Below are positions 1-10,111 of a DNA stretch of 64,000 nt, piece after piece (positions within the stretch are counted from its first letter, which is position 1; each line of letters begins with the position of its first letter). Both the position numbers and the translations under genes were made by a program. A model generated the notes under the pieces. It was not told the origin of the DNA, searched no databases, and was given only the letters and a program-made list of their open reading frames with translations. The stretch comes from Dyadobacter subterraneus (GTDB taxonomy: Bacteria; Bacteroidota; Bacteroidia; Cytophagales; Spirosomataceae), in the NCBI RefSeq assembly GCF_015221875.1, contig NZ_JACYGY010000001.1, positions 1,922,001-1,986,000 of the forward strand. Direction: 5' to 3'.

Positions 1-1202
1 ACACATGAACAGGCGACATACACGCCGCACTCGGCGCCAAATAATTCTATCGCCATGAGTATGCATGCGAGCGGCGTATTTGTAGCGCCTGCAAAAACAG
101 CAACGAAGCCCATACCGGCTAATAAACCAACAGGAAGTGGAATAAAATAGGACAATGCATTTCCCAACGTTGCACCTATGAAAAACAAAGGAGTTACTTC
201 CCCGCCTTTAAACCCCGCGCTTAAAGTGATAATGGTAAAAACGATTTTGAGTAGAAAATCATAGGCGGGAAGACTATGTTCAAAAGATTCCAGAATTGTT
301 GGAATGCCGAGTCCGATGTATTTTGTTGTGCCAATTGCCCAAACGCCCAAAGCCACGAGAATTCCGCCAGCAAATGGTCGGAGTGGGGGATAGGCAATGT
401 AGTTTTTAAATAATTTGCCAGCCTGATGGATTGTTTTGCTGAAAAATGCAGCCGTAATGCCGAAGAATATTCCCGCAATAACACTAAAGAGGATATTGAC
501 AGCCGAAATTTTCGGAATGAACGAGATGTGATAATGGGTGTGTGAAACCTGCCAGGAATCCGTTACCAGACTTGCCAGAATCGCTGAAAGAAATGCGGGG
601 AAAATGGAGTCATAACGTAATCTTCCGATCAGAAAAACTTCCAGGCCAAATACTGCTCCCGCAAGCGGTGTGCCAAATACAGAGCCAAAACCTGCACTGA
701 TGGCTGCAATAAGAAGTACTTTTCTATCCCCTGAATTTAGTTTAAAAACCCGGCTGATCTGCTCGCCAATGGCGCCTCCCATTTGCAATGCCGTGCCTTC
801 CCGTCCTGCGGATCCTCCAAAAATGTGTGTTGTTATAGTTCCAATGAATACGAATGGAGCCATTTTGAAAGGAATCCAGTCTTTTGGATTATGAATGGTG
901 TCGATCAGCAAATTATTCCCGCCTTCAACTTCTTTTCCAAAATAATGGTATAATAACCCAATGGCCAAACCGGCAACGGGAAGCAATATTATAAGCCAGC
1001 GATGCGATTCGCGAAGCTCAGTAGCCCATTGAAGCGAAACAAGAAAAAAAGCTGACACAGAACCGACGCAAATACCAAGTAATGAGCAAATGAATAGCCA
1101 TTTGATAATATAGCCCGATGAAGGAAATCGTTGATTGGCTTTGGAAAAATATTGGTAACTTTTAGTTTCTCTGAATTGAGTTTTTTGATCTGAAAAAGGC
1201 AT
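1..1202 (-). CDS. CLC-family chloride channel/transporter, 3' end missing at window edge
   Basis: The reverse strand is open from an ATG at 1202 to the left edge (400 codons, no stop), so the C-terminus lies outside the window. The product is a polytopic membrane protein of the voltage-gated chloride channel (EriC/YfbQ-like) family. Visible family motifs are a GREG segment (near 790-820), which in this family carries the gating glutamate, then GTPLAGAVFGLEV, and a later GGEVTPLFFIGA segment matching the GGxxxP selectivity region. The expected role is anion transport or Cl-/H+ exchange across the inner membrane; the ion is inferred from the family. The next gene in the same direction, a secreted esterase, is 161 bp upstream, with no sign of co-regulation. 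Confidence 0.92.
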   Translation of the reverse strand, partial: MPFSDQKTQFRETKSYQYFSKANQRFPSSGYIIKWLFICSLLGICVGSVSAFFLVSLQWATELRESHRWLIILLPVAGLAIGLLYHYFGKEVEGGNNLLIDTIHNPKDWIPFKMAPFVFIGTITTHIFGGSAGREGTALQMGGAIGEQISRVFKLNSGDRKVLLIAAISAGFGSVFGTPLAGAVFGLEVFLIGRLRYDSIFPAFLSAILASLVTDSWQVSHTHYHISFIPKISAVNILFSVIAGIFFGITAAFFSKTIHQAGKLFKNYIAYPPLRPFAGGILVALGVWAIGTTKYIGLGIPTILESFEHSLPAYDFLLKIVFTIITLSAGFKGGEVTPLFFIGATLGNALSYFIPLPVGLLAGMGFVAVFAGATNTPLACILMAIELFGAECGVYVACSC

Positions 1203-1363
1203 AATTATCCTGGCTTAAAATAAACATAACCAGGCGCCATCAGCTTTTTTAGGGCGGTTCAAATAGGAAGACACCATTTCCTTTGATACACAAATATAAA
1301 AAAACAGTTTAGTCCAGGCAATATTTAAAAATTAAAAAAGGATTACAATATCATATCTGGTAA

Positions 1364-3409
1364 TTACCGTACGAGCAATTTTTTCGCCGGAAGTTTTTCT
1401 TCTGAATCAAGTTGGAAAAAATAAACGGCTGTTGACAGAATGGAAATATCAAAACTGGCTTCATTTTGGTGCTTCATAGCTTGTTTTCCGATTATTTTTC
1501 CGGTTGCATTAATCAAATTTAAAGATCCTGAAACTGCTTGTTTGAAGCGAATTGTAACTTTTTCGTTTTTGCTGGCCGGATTAGGGTACACGGAAATAAG
1601 ATCATTTTCCTCTTTTGAAACGCCAAGAACAACGGGAGCTAATACTTCGGCATAGCCGTAATCTACTGATTCTGATGATTGTCCCACTGATTTCAAGCGG
1701 TAAGTAATTTTGCCGGTTTCTGCACTTAAATCGTCCTGATAATTTTTAGCCGCTGCTTGCAGATCAGCAACTGTTTTGAAATCAGTTTCGGAAGAAGATT
1801 TTCTTTGCAGAATATAACTTTTTGCATCAGCCACCGCCGACCAGGAAAGCGTAGCCTTTGCCATTTCATCAATTGAAGCTGCCAGGACGGGAGTTTGAAG
1901 TGCGTTGGAAATATTTACATTATAAAAGGTAAGCGCACGCATGCCTAATTTATTTTTGATGTAAGGACCAGTATATGGATAGAATGGACCGCCGTCTACA
2001 ACAAATGGTGGTAAATAATCGATTGTCGTAGCCGTTTGTGAGCCGTTTAATTCAAGAATTATTCTATTATTATCTGCCTTGCCGGAAAGAACATTTCCTG
2101 CTGAATTATTCAGATAGAAGAAATCTTTCATGTCTAAAAGTACGCCAGCTTTTGGGCTGTATTTTTCAGGATAAACCAGTTGCTGTCCTTCGTCAAAAGT
2201 TAAGATTAACTGTTTCTTTTCTGCTGAGGCATAAAACGCTTTTTTTAGCGCTGGTGAGTTAATATTAACCGTGTCTTTCAATCCGTAAAAATCTTTGGCT
2301 ATCAGTCTTGACAATTCCAGACCACTCTGTCTGTTTCCTTCTCTTCCATAATGCAGACCATCAAATTCCTGGGTTCCGACGGTGGAAAGAACACGGACAT
2401 CAGGATATATTTCTGGCAGTTTCCGCTGGTAATCCCGGATCTGTGCACCGGTTGTGGATTGATAGTAAATCACATCTATCTGAAAAACATAAAGCTTCGC
2501 CAGGTTAGGTAAATCAAGTTTGAGATTGTTGTATAATTTTTTAAAATTACCCGGCCAGTCCACACCTTCATGATATGCTTCGGTTTCGCCCTGTCTGAAA
2601 ATAAAAGTTTTGGCAGCTTCAGTCAAACCGCCTTTCTGAATCCGGTATAACATGCGTCCATATCCATTTGTCAAATCTGCCGGATTACTTTCCGTCCGTT
2701 GTGCATGCATAGCAGCAGACGACCAGTGAAATCCTCCATTGATCAGACAGTTTGGTATACCTGAGGTTTGGGAAAGTTGTTTTTGAATTTCAAAACCCAT
2801 GGTTCCAACTCCATTATAATAAGCCTGCTGGTTGGACAAAGCCCAAAGTGTATCAGCCGGATTGTAAGTTTCGGTATTAAGCGTTCCGGTGATTTTTCCA
2901 AATGTGCGACAATATTGGTTTGTATCGGCCTCGGTGAAAAAACCAGTGGAATTGGATTGTCCAGTAAGAATATAAACGTCTCCGCTGACAACATTTGCCC
3001 TGGCCACTATAAGAACAGAATCCTTCGCCTGGCAGGCATATACTTTAAAGCTGTATTCAGCAAGTTCGGCACGGATTTTTGCCTGCATTGCAAAAGATCC
3101 GGTTTTGTTACTGTTGTAGCTGATCGGAGCTTTTAAATAATTGATTAATTTGTCATCCCTAAAAACCTGGACCGACATATAATTGAAGCCGGTCGTTTCA
3201 ATCATTCCGGATATCGGCACAATCGATTCGCTGTTTTCATTACGGGGATAAAGCTGATAATCCTGTGGCAATTGGTTAAATACAACAGAATAAAATCTTT
3301 GGGCATTTGCCGGGTTTACGGTTGAAATGGTAAGAAAAATTGATATCAGTAAGGTTAAGAAAAATGGAAAAGTTCTCGATAACAAGTTGAGGTAAAAATT
3401 AATATTCAC
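1364..3409 (-). CDS. Secreted sialate O-acetylesterase-like (SGNH/SASA) protein with T9SS sorting domain
   Basis: The 681-residue product starts with a signal peptide ending near NPANAQ. A segment around residue 150 (GDVYILTGQSN) matches the block-I serine motif of SASA/DUF303 esterases, and EFDGLHYGREG further on has the catalytic Asp-x-x-His arrangement, so an SGNH-fold carbohydrate esterase removing acetyl groups from glycans is likely. A fibronectin-III-like stretch follows. The last about 75 residues (VYPNPASKNEKV to KLLVR) are a type A T9SS C-terminal domain, implying export across the outer membrane by the type IX system. The true substrate is unknown. The start faces the DUF1543 gene only 18 bp away. 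Confidence 0.82.
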   Translation of the reverse strand: MNINFYLNLLSRTFPFFLTLLISIFLTISTVNPANAQRFYSVVFNQLPQDYQLYPRNENSESIVPISGMIETTGFNYMSVQVFRDDKLINYLKAPISYNSNKTGSFAMQAKIRAELAEYSFKVYACQAKDSVLIVARANVVSGDVYILTGQSNSTGFFTEADTNQYCRTFGKITGTLNTETYNPADTLWALSNQQAYYNGVGTMGFEIQKQLSQTSGIPNCLINGGFHWSSAAMHAQRTESNPADLTNGYGRMLYRIQKGGLTEAAKTFIFRQGETEAYHEGVDWPGNFKKLYNNLKLDLPNLAKLYVFQIDVIYYQSTTGAQIRDYQRKLPEIYPDVRVLSTVGTQEFDGLHYGREGNRQSGLELSRLIAKDFYGLKDTVNINSPALKKAFYASAEKKQLILTFDEGQQLVYPEKYSPKAGVLLDMKDFFYLNNSAGNVLSGKADNNRIILELNGSQTATTIDYLPPFVVDGGPFYPYTGPYIKNKLGMRALTFYNVNISNALQTPVLAASIDEMAKATLSWSAVADAKSYILQRKSSSETDFKTVADLQAAAKNYQDDLSAETGKITYRLKSVGQSSESVDYGYAEVLAPVVLGVSKEENDLISVYPNPASKNEKVTIRFKQAVSGSLNLINATGKIIGKQAMKHQNEASFDISILSTAVYFFQLDSEEKLPAKKLLVR

Positions 3410-3427
3410 AGACTGTTATTTTAAAAA

Positions 3428-4003
3428 ATGAATAAGTTGAAACTTTATATGATTCTGGTGGGATGCAGACCTGCGGGCCGTTTTACGGAGCAACATGATA
3501 TTTTCTTTGGAATCGGGGAATCACTTAAAAAAATGATACCACATATTATTCAGTTCTGGCCTGAGGCAAAAGGTAAACTGCATCTGGATGCTTTCCGGGA
3601 AGTGAATCAAGTGGACGGTTATTCAATAAATGTTGTTGAGCGCGTGGATTCCAGAATTGAAAGTGAGGACAATTCTAAATTATTTTTCATCAATCTGGGT
3701 GGGTATAAAAAAGGAGAGTTTGATGAATTTCATTATAAAATGCTTACCGTGGCTGGAAACCAGAGTGAAGCCATTGCTCGCTCCAAGGAAACTGCTTTTT
3801 ATAAACATACCGGATTCAAAGGCGCCCGATCGCATGTGGATGACAAATATGGAATCGATGTGGATGATATTTTTCAGGTTCAGGAGATATTAGGTCCGGC
3901 TTTTAGAGAAAAATATTATTTGACTATCTCAAAAGAGGAAGGTACGGAGGATGAGGTTCATCTTGGTTTTTTTCCTTTTCAAAAAATAGAAAAAGAATTT
4001 TAG
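3428..4003 (+). CDS. DUF1543 domain-containing protein
   Basis: The 191-residue soluble protein has no signal peptide. The N-terminus (YMILVGCRPAGRFTEQHDIFFGIGESL) is the conserved start of the DUF1543 family, which supports the ATG at 3428. No biochemical function is established for this family. The gene is read divergently from the esterase, with an 18-bp gap between start codons, and convergently with the RND adaptor gene; a stem-loop lies in the latter gap. I see no catalytic motif from which a function could be claimed. Confidence 0.8.
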   Translation: MNKLKLYMILVGCRPAGRFTEQHDIFFGIGESLKKMIPHIIQFWPEAKGKLHLDAFREVNQVDGYSINVVERVDSRIESEDNSKLFFINLGGYKKGEFDEFHYKMLTVAGNQSEAIARSKETAFYKHTGFKGARSHVDDKYGIDVDDIFQVQEILGPAFREKYYLTISKEEGTEDEVHLGFFPFQKIEKEF

Positions 4004-4017
4004 AGGATATAAAACAA

Positions 4018-4050
4018 AAGACCCTGAAAGCAACCGGCTTCCAAGGTCTT
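4018..4050. terminator. Imperfect stem-loop between convergent genes
   Basis: A 14-bp stem with two mismatches (AAGACCCTGAAAGC paired with GCTTCCAAGGTCTT, 5-nt loop) sits between the ends of the DUF1543 gene and the RND adaptor gene. The A-rich left flank would form a U-rich tail for the reverse-strand transcript. It probably ends transcription from one or both sides. Confidence 0.5.
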
Positions 4051-4073
4051 GTTTATATCAAAAAATGAATCTC

Positions 4074-5213
4074 TTACAGAGAAGCTAATTTCGTATGCAG
4101 AACAGAACCATTTCTAACTTCTTCACTTGCTTTCTTCACTAACTGATCTTTTATTTTAAGGTCGCCACTGAAAATTTCAATGGTGCTGTCCATTTCTCTT
4201 CCCTTTTTTACATCAACCCACAAAGCTTTGTTATCTACAACTTTTACAACAAAAACTCTCTCCATTGAATTAACAAGGGCAGTTTTTGGAATAACAAAAG
4301 AAGGAACATCAGAAGAAAGTGGAATTTCTACCTCGGCAACCATGCCAGGAAACAATTTTTTGTCGTCATTGAAAACATCCATTTCAATTCTTTCTGAACG
4401 TAATCTGCTGTCAAGTGCACCGGCCAAACGTTTTACTTTGGCTTTGAATTTCTGATTTGGATATGCCTTCACAGAAAAACTGATCTCAGTCTGATTGGTA
4501 ACATAACCAACATAAGCTTCCGGAATTGAAACGACCAGACGCATTTTTCTTTGTTCCTGCAAGGTGAATATGGGAAATTCAGATCCTTTTCCCGCAGGGC
4601 CAACATAAGCGCCGGGACTGACATTTTTTGCGGTGATAATACCGCCGAATGGTGCTCTGATTTCAAGATAGTTTTTACTTGCACCAATTTCTTTCTGACT
4701 TGCTTTTGCGGATTGAAGCTGCGCATAATCCGCATCCATCCGCGCCAATGCCTGGTCCAGATCGTTTTGAGAAATTGTTCCCGGCGTTTTGCTGGTTTCG
4801 ACAAGACGTGAATAATTTGCCTTGCTCGCAATGTATGCGGCTTCCTGCGCTTTCACTCTGGATTCGGCTCCTGCGAGTCTTGAATTTAATTCGGGCGCTT
4901 CCATAGATACAAGCAATTGCCCCTCTTTAACTTCTGAACCTACATCAGCATATATTTTTTTTACGAAACTGGTTTCTCTTGCATAAAGATCGACATTCCT
5001 GAAAGAGATCAGTTCTCCGGGTGTGTGGAAGGCCGTTGACAGATCTTCTTTTTCAAGCGGAAAAGTTTCCGTTGCAGCGGGAGCAGCAGCAGCTTTTTCA
5101 GCCTTTTCGGTTTTTTCTTTTTCTTCTGCATTGGAACTGCATCCGATCACAGAAGCAATCAGCATACTGAATATCAGTCCGCTAATGATAGAGTATTTAT
5201 TGGTTGGTTGCAT
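4074..5213 (-). CDS. RND efflux periplasmic adaptor (membrane fusion protein), lipoprotein
   Basis: The 379-residue product begins with a lipoprotein signal (LIASVIGC, Cys near residue 25), so it should be anchored in the inner membrane facing the periplasm. Family features are a biotinyl-lipoyl-like half motif (RETSFVKKIYADVGSEVKEGQLLV), a central coiled-coil hairpin (about residues 105-175), the second lipoyl half (YLEIRAPFGGIITAKNVSPGAYVG) and C-terminal beta-barrel domains. It would link the permease encoded just upstream (17-bp gap) to the TolC-like channel. It is the last gene of a TolC-permease-adaptor run on the reverse strand. Confidence 0.93.
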   Translation of the reverse strand: MQPTNKYSIISGLIFSMLIASVIGCSSNAEEKEKTEKAEKAAAAPAATETFPLEKEDLSTAFHTPGELISFRNVDLYARETSFVKKIYADVGSEVKEGQLLVSMEAPELNSRLAGAESRVKAQEAAYIASKANYSRLVETSKTPGTISQNDLDQALARMDADYAQLQSAKASQKEIGASKNYLEIRAPFGGIITAKNVSPGAYVGPAGKGSEFPIFTLQEQRKMRLVVSIPEAYVGYVTNQTEISFSVKAYPNQKFKAKVKRLAGALDSRLRSERIEMDVFNDDKKLFPGMVAEVEIPLSSDVPSFVIPKTALVNSMERVFVVKVVDNKALWVDVKKGREMDSTIEIFSGDLKIKDQLVKKASEEVRNGSVLHTKLASL

Positions 5214-5230
5214 CAGGTTATATTTTAGAA

Positions 5231-8200
5231 TTAATGAGCAGGTACATAAAATTTACTTTCCTTATCTTCCGGATCAAGAGAAACCGAAGCAGTTGATGTT
5301 TTTTCCTGTACCCAGGCAAAAACCAGCGGTAAAATAATAAGTGCAGCCGCCGTTGAAGCAATAAGGCCTCCGATCACTGCTCTTGCCAGAGGAGATGCCT
5401 GATCTCCGCCTTCTCCAAGTCCCGCGGCCATCGGAATCATACCTACGATCATCGCGACACTGGTCATCAAAATCGGTCGCAGACGAAGTTCGACGGCTTC
5501 TTTTGCTGAAAGCAATGCGTTACCATTATGTTTTCTGAGCTGCTCGGCATTGGTTACCAAAAGTACAGCATTGGAAATTGATACCCCGACCGACATAATG
5601 ATACCCATATAAGACTGCAAATTTAATGTAGATCCCGTAATTGTCAACATCGCAAGTGCTCCTAGTAACACAGCAGGAACCGTTGTAAGTACCACCAGTG
5701 AAACTTTAAACGACTGAAAATTGGCAGCCAGCATTAAGAAAATCACCACAATAGCAACACCTAATCCCGATTGCAGACTGTCAAGCGTTTCAGTAAGAAC
5801 AGTACTCAGACCAATTGGTTCAATTGTAAGACCACGAGGCAGTTCTCCCAAAGAAGCAATGGCTTCTTTAACCGCTTTTGAAGCCGTTCCGAGATCTGTT
5901 TTATGCAAATTCGCTGTAACGGACATAATAGGCATCGCTCCTAAATTGTCGTTTTCTCCATAGGTTGTATCCAGTTTTATCGTTGCCACATCACTTAATA
6001 CCGGACGAGTGGAATTTTTCAAAACAGGAATTTCTCCAATACTGTTCACGCTGTTCATCAGGTTTTCAGGAACCTGAACCTGAACGGCATAACTAAGACC
6101 GATTTTTTCGTCAAGCCAAACGTTTTTCTCTGTGTAACGTGACGATGAGGTTGATGCGGTTAATGAACGGGAAACATCCGACATGTCAACGCCAAGCTGC
6201 GCCGCACGCGTTCTGTCCACATCAATATTTACAGCAGGATAATGAAGCGGCTGAGCAATTTGGACGTCACGAAGGAAATTAATCTGTTGCAGTTTTGCGA
6301 CAATTTTGTTCGCATACTCTTCATTTAATTTTTTATTTTTTCCCATAATCCTGACTTCTACCGGTGTTGGGGAACCCTGACTCAGAATCTTGTCCGTCAG
6401 TTCAATAGGTTCGAAAGAAACCTTTACATCCGGTAAGTTTTGCTTCATTTTGCTTCTCACACTTTCTTTTAAGTCGTCAAGCTGTACTTTATAATCTTCT
6501 TTTAAACTTACCTGAAGAATTGCATCGTGAGGTCCGCTGGTAAACAGATAAATAGGATTTGTTGAAAACTGGGCCGGGTGCATTCCGACAAAGGCCGATG
6601 TGATCGCAATATTTTCTTTTCCTACAATAGATTCCAGAACGCCGATTGTTTTAAGCAGTTTTTCTTCTGTCCGCTCTATCCGCGTTCCGTCAGGTACACG
6701 TATGTGCAGCTGAAACTGGCGACCGTTGACCTTTGGCAAAACATCGCGACCGATGTTAACGAGCAGTAATCCGGCGGCACCGGTAATGACCACAACATAG
6801 GCAAGTACAACGAGTTTTTTACTTGGAAATAATTTTTCAAGCATCCGGACAAAGCCATTTCTGAATTTTTCAAATCCGCTTACTTTTCCATCATTATTGA
6901 AATCTTCACGTTCTACCAATTGTTTTTTCTCATCCCAGGTATCGATTTCACTACCTGTAATGCTGGAATCTGCCGCTGGCTTGTGGATCTTGTGCAAATG
7001 ATCTTTCATCAGCCAGTTGGCCATAACCGGAACAAATGTCTGTGAAAGAAGAAATGATACAAGCATTGAAAATCCAATCGCAAGAGCCAGCGGAAGGAAT
7101 AAGGCTCCCGGGATACCTGTCATTGTAAACGCCGGGGCAAAAACGGCCAGGATACAAAGCAGGATAAGGAGTTTAGGAAAAGCAATTTCTTTACAGGCAT
7201 CCCAGATTGCGAGCGCCTTGGGCTTGCCGAGATCGAGATGCTGGTGAATATTTTCAATCGTTACCGTCGACTCATCCACCAAAATACCAATCGCAAGCGA
7301 AAGTCCGCTTAGCGTCATGATATTGATGGTTTGTCCGAACAATTTCAAAAATAATACCCCAGCTATAATGGAAGTAGGAATGGTCATGATCACGATCAAG
7401 GCGCCACGGGGGTCACCAAGGAATATCAGTACCATGATCCCTGTCAAAATCGCACCGATCGCACCCTCGGTAATTAAACTTTCAACAGCATTAATTACAT
7501 AAGCTGACTGGTCAAATTCATAGGATATTTTTACATCTTCCGGCAAAATACTTTGGAAACGAGGAATTGCCTTTTTCAGATTCTGTACCACTTCCCAGGT
7601 CGAAGCATCCGCTGATTTTGTGATCGGCAGATAAACAGATCTTTTTCCGTTAATCAATGCATAACCGGCTGTAAGGTCAGCTCCGTCTTCCACAGTGGCA
7701 ACATCTTTTAAATATAAATTCTGTATTGTTCCTTTAAACAAAGGAATGTCTCCAAAATCCTTAACATTTTTGATAGAAGTATTGGCGGGTGTCAGGTAGT
7801 TTTTATCCCCGATACGCACATTTCCAGCAGGTGTTGCCTGATTATTTACCCGGATCGCTTCTACAAGCTGGTCGGGTGTAAGATTATGTGATCGTAATAA
7901 CTGTGGATCAGCTTTAATTAATATCGTGCGAAGGTTACCTCCAAAAGGCGGCGGAGAAATAAGTCCGGGTATTGAGGTAAAAGATGAACGGATATAAACC
8001 TGGGCGAGATCAAGAAGTTCGTTGTTTGACCGTGTTGCACTGCTGAAAACAAGCTGGCCTACGGGTAATGTTGAAGCATCAAATCTGATAATAAACGGAG
8101 GTTGAGATCCGGGTGGGAAAGAAGATTGCATCCTGTTGGCAAACGCACTTAATTCCCCGGCTGCCTGCGCCATGTTAGTCCCTTCGTAAAAGCTCAGTTT

Positions 8201-8473
8201 CATCAGGGTAAGCCCTTGAATATTTTTTGTTTCAACAGCTTTTAAACCATTAACAAAAAGAAATATATTAACGTAAGGCTTCCCGAAATAGGCCTCCATC
8301 TGGTTTGGTGTAAAACCACCATATGGGTGAGAGATATAAATCACGGGCAAATCCATGGCCGGAAAAATATCCACTTTGATGGTACGCACCGCGTTAATAC
8401 CAAAAAAGAACATCCCGGCAACAAGTACTAGAATCGAGATGGGTTTGCGAAGTGCATTTCTTATTAAATTCAT
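5231..8473 (-). CDS. RND efflux permease (AcrB/HAE1-like) with an EF-hand-like loop
   Basis: The 1080-residue inner-membrane permease has the usual duplicated RND architecture: an N-terminal helix, a large periplasmic loop, six helices, a cytoplasmic linker and the second half. The helix-4 segment reads GILVDEST, so the usual Asp-Asp proton-relay pair is Asp-Glu; the helix-10 segment GVSISNAVLLV lacks the Lys of AcrB. Both variants are seen in some non-AcrB RND subfamilies, so substrates may differ from classical drugs. In the cytoplasmic linker, residues 524-535 (DFNNDGKVSGFE) fit a canonical EF-hand calcium loop. Energy comes from the proton gradient. It is part of an operon with TolC upstream and the adaptor downstream. 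Confidence 0.95.
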   Translation of the reverse strand: MNLIRNALRKPISILVLVAGMFFFGINAVRTIKVDIFPAMDLPVIYISHPYGGFTPNQMEAYFGKPYVNIFLFVNGLKAVETKNIQGLTLMKLSFYEGTNMAQAAGELSAFANRMQSSFPPGSQPPFIIRFDASTLPVGQLVFSSATRSNNELLDLAQVYIRSSFTSIPGLISPPPFGGNLRTILIKADPQLLRSHNLTPDQLVEAIRVNNQATPAGNVRIGDKNYLTPANTSIKNVKDFGDIPLFKGTIQNLYLKDVATVEDGADLTAGYALINGKRSVYLPITKSADASTWEVVQNLKKAIPRFQSILPEDVKISYEFDQSAYVINAVESLITEGAIGAILTGIMVLIFLGDPRGALIVIMTIPTSIIAGVLFLKLFGQTINIMTLSGLSLAIGILVDESTVTIENIHQHLDLGKPKALAIWDACKEIAFPKLLILLCILAVFAPAFTMTGIPGALFLPLALAIGFSMLVSFLLSQTFVPVMANWLMKDHLHKIHKPAADSSITGSEIDTWDEKKQLVEREDFNNDGKVSGFEKFRNGFVRMLEKLFPSKKLVVLAYVVVITGAAGLLLVNIGRDVLPKVNGRQFQLHIRVPDGTRIERTEEKLLKTIGVLESIVGKENIAITSAFVGMHPAQFSTNPIYLFTSGPHDAILQVSLKEDYKVQLDDLKESVRSKMKQNLPDVKVSFEPIELTDKILSQGSPTPVEVRIMGKNKKLNEEYANKIVAKLQQINFLRDVQIAQPLHYPAVNIDVDRTRAAQLGVDMSDVSRSLTASTSSSRYTEKNVWLDEKIGLSYAVQVQVPENLMNSVNSIGEIPVLKNSTRPVLSDVATIKLDTTYGENDNLGAMPIMSVTANLHKTDLGTASKAVKEAIASLGELPRGLTIEPIGLSTVLTETLDSLQSGLGVAIVVIFLMLAANFQSFKVSLVVLTTVPAVLLGALAMLTITGSTLNLQSYMGIIMSVGVSISNAVLLVTNAEQLRKHNGNALLSAKEAVELRLRPILMTSVAMIVGMIPMAAGLGEGGDQASPLARAVIGGLIASTAAALIILPLVFAWVQEKTSTASVSLDPEDKESKFYVPAH

Positions 8474-8539
8474 AATAATTGGGTAGGAATTATGCGGCAG
8501 GAGTCATTTGTGAAAATGATATCACCTGATCATAACAAT

Positions 8540-10018
8540 CTAAAAACTGCTGGTAAATAAACTAAAATCTCCTGCGGCGGCGGCCTTTAACAAAAGCGCC
8601 TGCCAAACATTGCTAAATGCAATATCCCGGTCAGTTTCCGCTCGGTTCAAAACATACAAGGCTTGGGTAAGATCAACTATATTACTTAGCCCGTTTTTGT
8701 ACAGCGTGCTTTTCTGGATGAATGCGTCAGAAGCAGATTTAATCTGGACCGGTGCCTCCTGATAATTATCGAGTGCGTTTTTTATCTTATTGTTCGATAA
8801 AAGGAGCTGGTTTTTAATTTGCTGGTCCACAAGATCATACTCATTTTGCATGGCATTGGAAACAAATTTCTGCGCTAAAACCTGATGACGGATACGAAGG
8901 ACGCTGGTCATATTCCAGACGATACCCAAGCCAAAAAGATAATTCGATCTTACAGGTTTTACGCCATCATAAAAATTCTGTGTGTAGGAATGCTGATCGC
9001 TCGCATAGTTGGAATTAAATCCGGAACCCCTTGTCTGAAAAACACCAAATGCCGAAAATGTCGGGTAGGCGAGTGTCTGATAATATTTCGCCTGTTGGTT
9101 GCTAAGCGCTATACGATTAGAATAATATTTTAGAAGCGGGTGATCTGGACTGGAATTATTAATTGAGTCACTGAAAGAAATAGGGATTTTAGTGATAAAA
9201 ACAGTATCCAATGTGAAATTTTGTTCCTCAACACCCATCAAAACTGCCAATCGGTTTGCTTGTTCCTGTTCAAAATCTCTTGCACGCGTAATTGCTATTT
9301 TTGCACTAGAAACTTCCGCGTTCGCAAGTGAAGAATCGACCCCTGCAATTAATCCGTTTTTGGCTCTTGTTACAACCACGTTTTTAAGTGCACTTGCACG
9401 CACCAGGTTATTCTGCCATGATTTGGTCAGTCGTTGTGCAGCGAGTAAATTCAGGTAAGCAGCCGCAACACGGACCTCGTGCTGAAATAATTCCTGATCG
9501 AGATCACTCTGATCACGAACAACGGTAGACTTCGCCACATTTATTTTTTCTCTTGCACGCCCGAAAGCAAAAAAGTCCCAGTTGACGTTTGTAAGGTACA
9601 TGGCACCAAAAGCTGAATTCCAGTTCTGGCTGCCAAGCGGCAAACCGGATGAGGCCACACCAAGTCCTCCCAAACCATATAAAGGACCATTCTGGCCATT
9701 TACAGTACCATAATCCTGCTGAAGGGAAAGGTTGAGATTAGGCAGGTAATCTTTTTGACTTTGACTTACCGAAGCCTTCGAAGCATTAATATAATTTGCC
9801 TTTGCTTTCAACGTACCATAATTACTTTTGGCCGTTGCAATAGCATCAGGAAGTGTGAGTGTTTGTGCTTTTGTTTTTATCCCGGAAAAAAGAAAACTCA
9901 GAATGACAAGCACGAATAGACTTTTATTTTTTATCAAATTGGGCAAATAGCAAGAAGACCGGAAGATTATTGAAGTCTGATAGGGACTTAGGGCGAAATT
10001 CAATTTCATTTTAACCAT
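8540..10018 (-). CDS. TolC-family outer-membrane efflux protein
   Basis: The 492-residue product has an N-terminal hydrophobic signal (about residues 33-51, ending KTKAQ), preceded by an unusually long polar lead, so the real start could be the second Met (MKLNF) or an undetected later codon. The body contains two repeats of long alpha-helical coiled-coil segments typical of outer-membrane efflux proteins (LPDAIATAKSNYGTLKAK and later RAKNGLIAGVDSSLANAEV). It forms the trimeric exit duct for the adjacent RND permease and adaptor. The gap to the permease is 66 bp, consistent with one transcript. Confidence 0.92.
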   Translation of the reverse strand: MVKMKLNFALSPYQTSIIFRSSCYLPNLIKNKSLFVLVILSFLFSGIKTKAQTLTLPDAIATAKSNYGTLKAKANYINASKASVSQSQKDYLPNLNLSLQQDYGTVNGQNGPLYGLGGLGVASSGLPLGSQNWNSAFGAMYLTNVNWDFFAFGRAREKINVAKSTVVRDQSDLDQELFQHEVRVAAAYLNLLAAQRLTKSWQNNLVRASALKNVVVTRAKNGLIAGVDSSLANAEVSSAKIAITRARDFEQEQANRLAVLMGVEEQNFTLDTVFITKIPISFSDSINNSSPDHPLLKYYSNRIALSNQQAKYYQTLAYPTFSAFGVFQTRGSGFNSNYASDQHSYTQNFYDGVKPVRSNYLFGLGIVWNMTSVLRIRHQVLAQKFVSNAMQNEYDLVDQQIKNQLLLSNNKIKNALDNYQEAPVQIKSASDAFIQKSTLYKNGLSNIVDLTQALYVLNRAETDRDIAFSNVWQALLLKAAAAGDFSLFTSSF

Positions 10019-10111
10019 TTTCTAAACTTGTATTCTAAGGTTACAAAAGTACTATAAGGCAAAGCACTTATTACTATGTATTTCAAATAATAAACTGTAA
10101 AATTCAAACAT

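Noticed and set aside
2768..3136. 122-codon plus-strand ORF inside the esterase gene
   Set aside because: Antisense shadow of a well-supported secreted esterase; no motif or promoter of its own.
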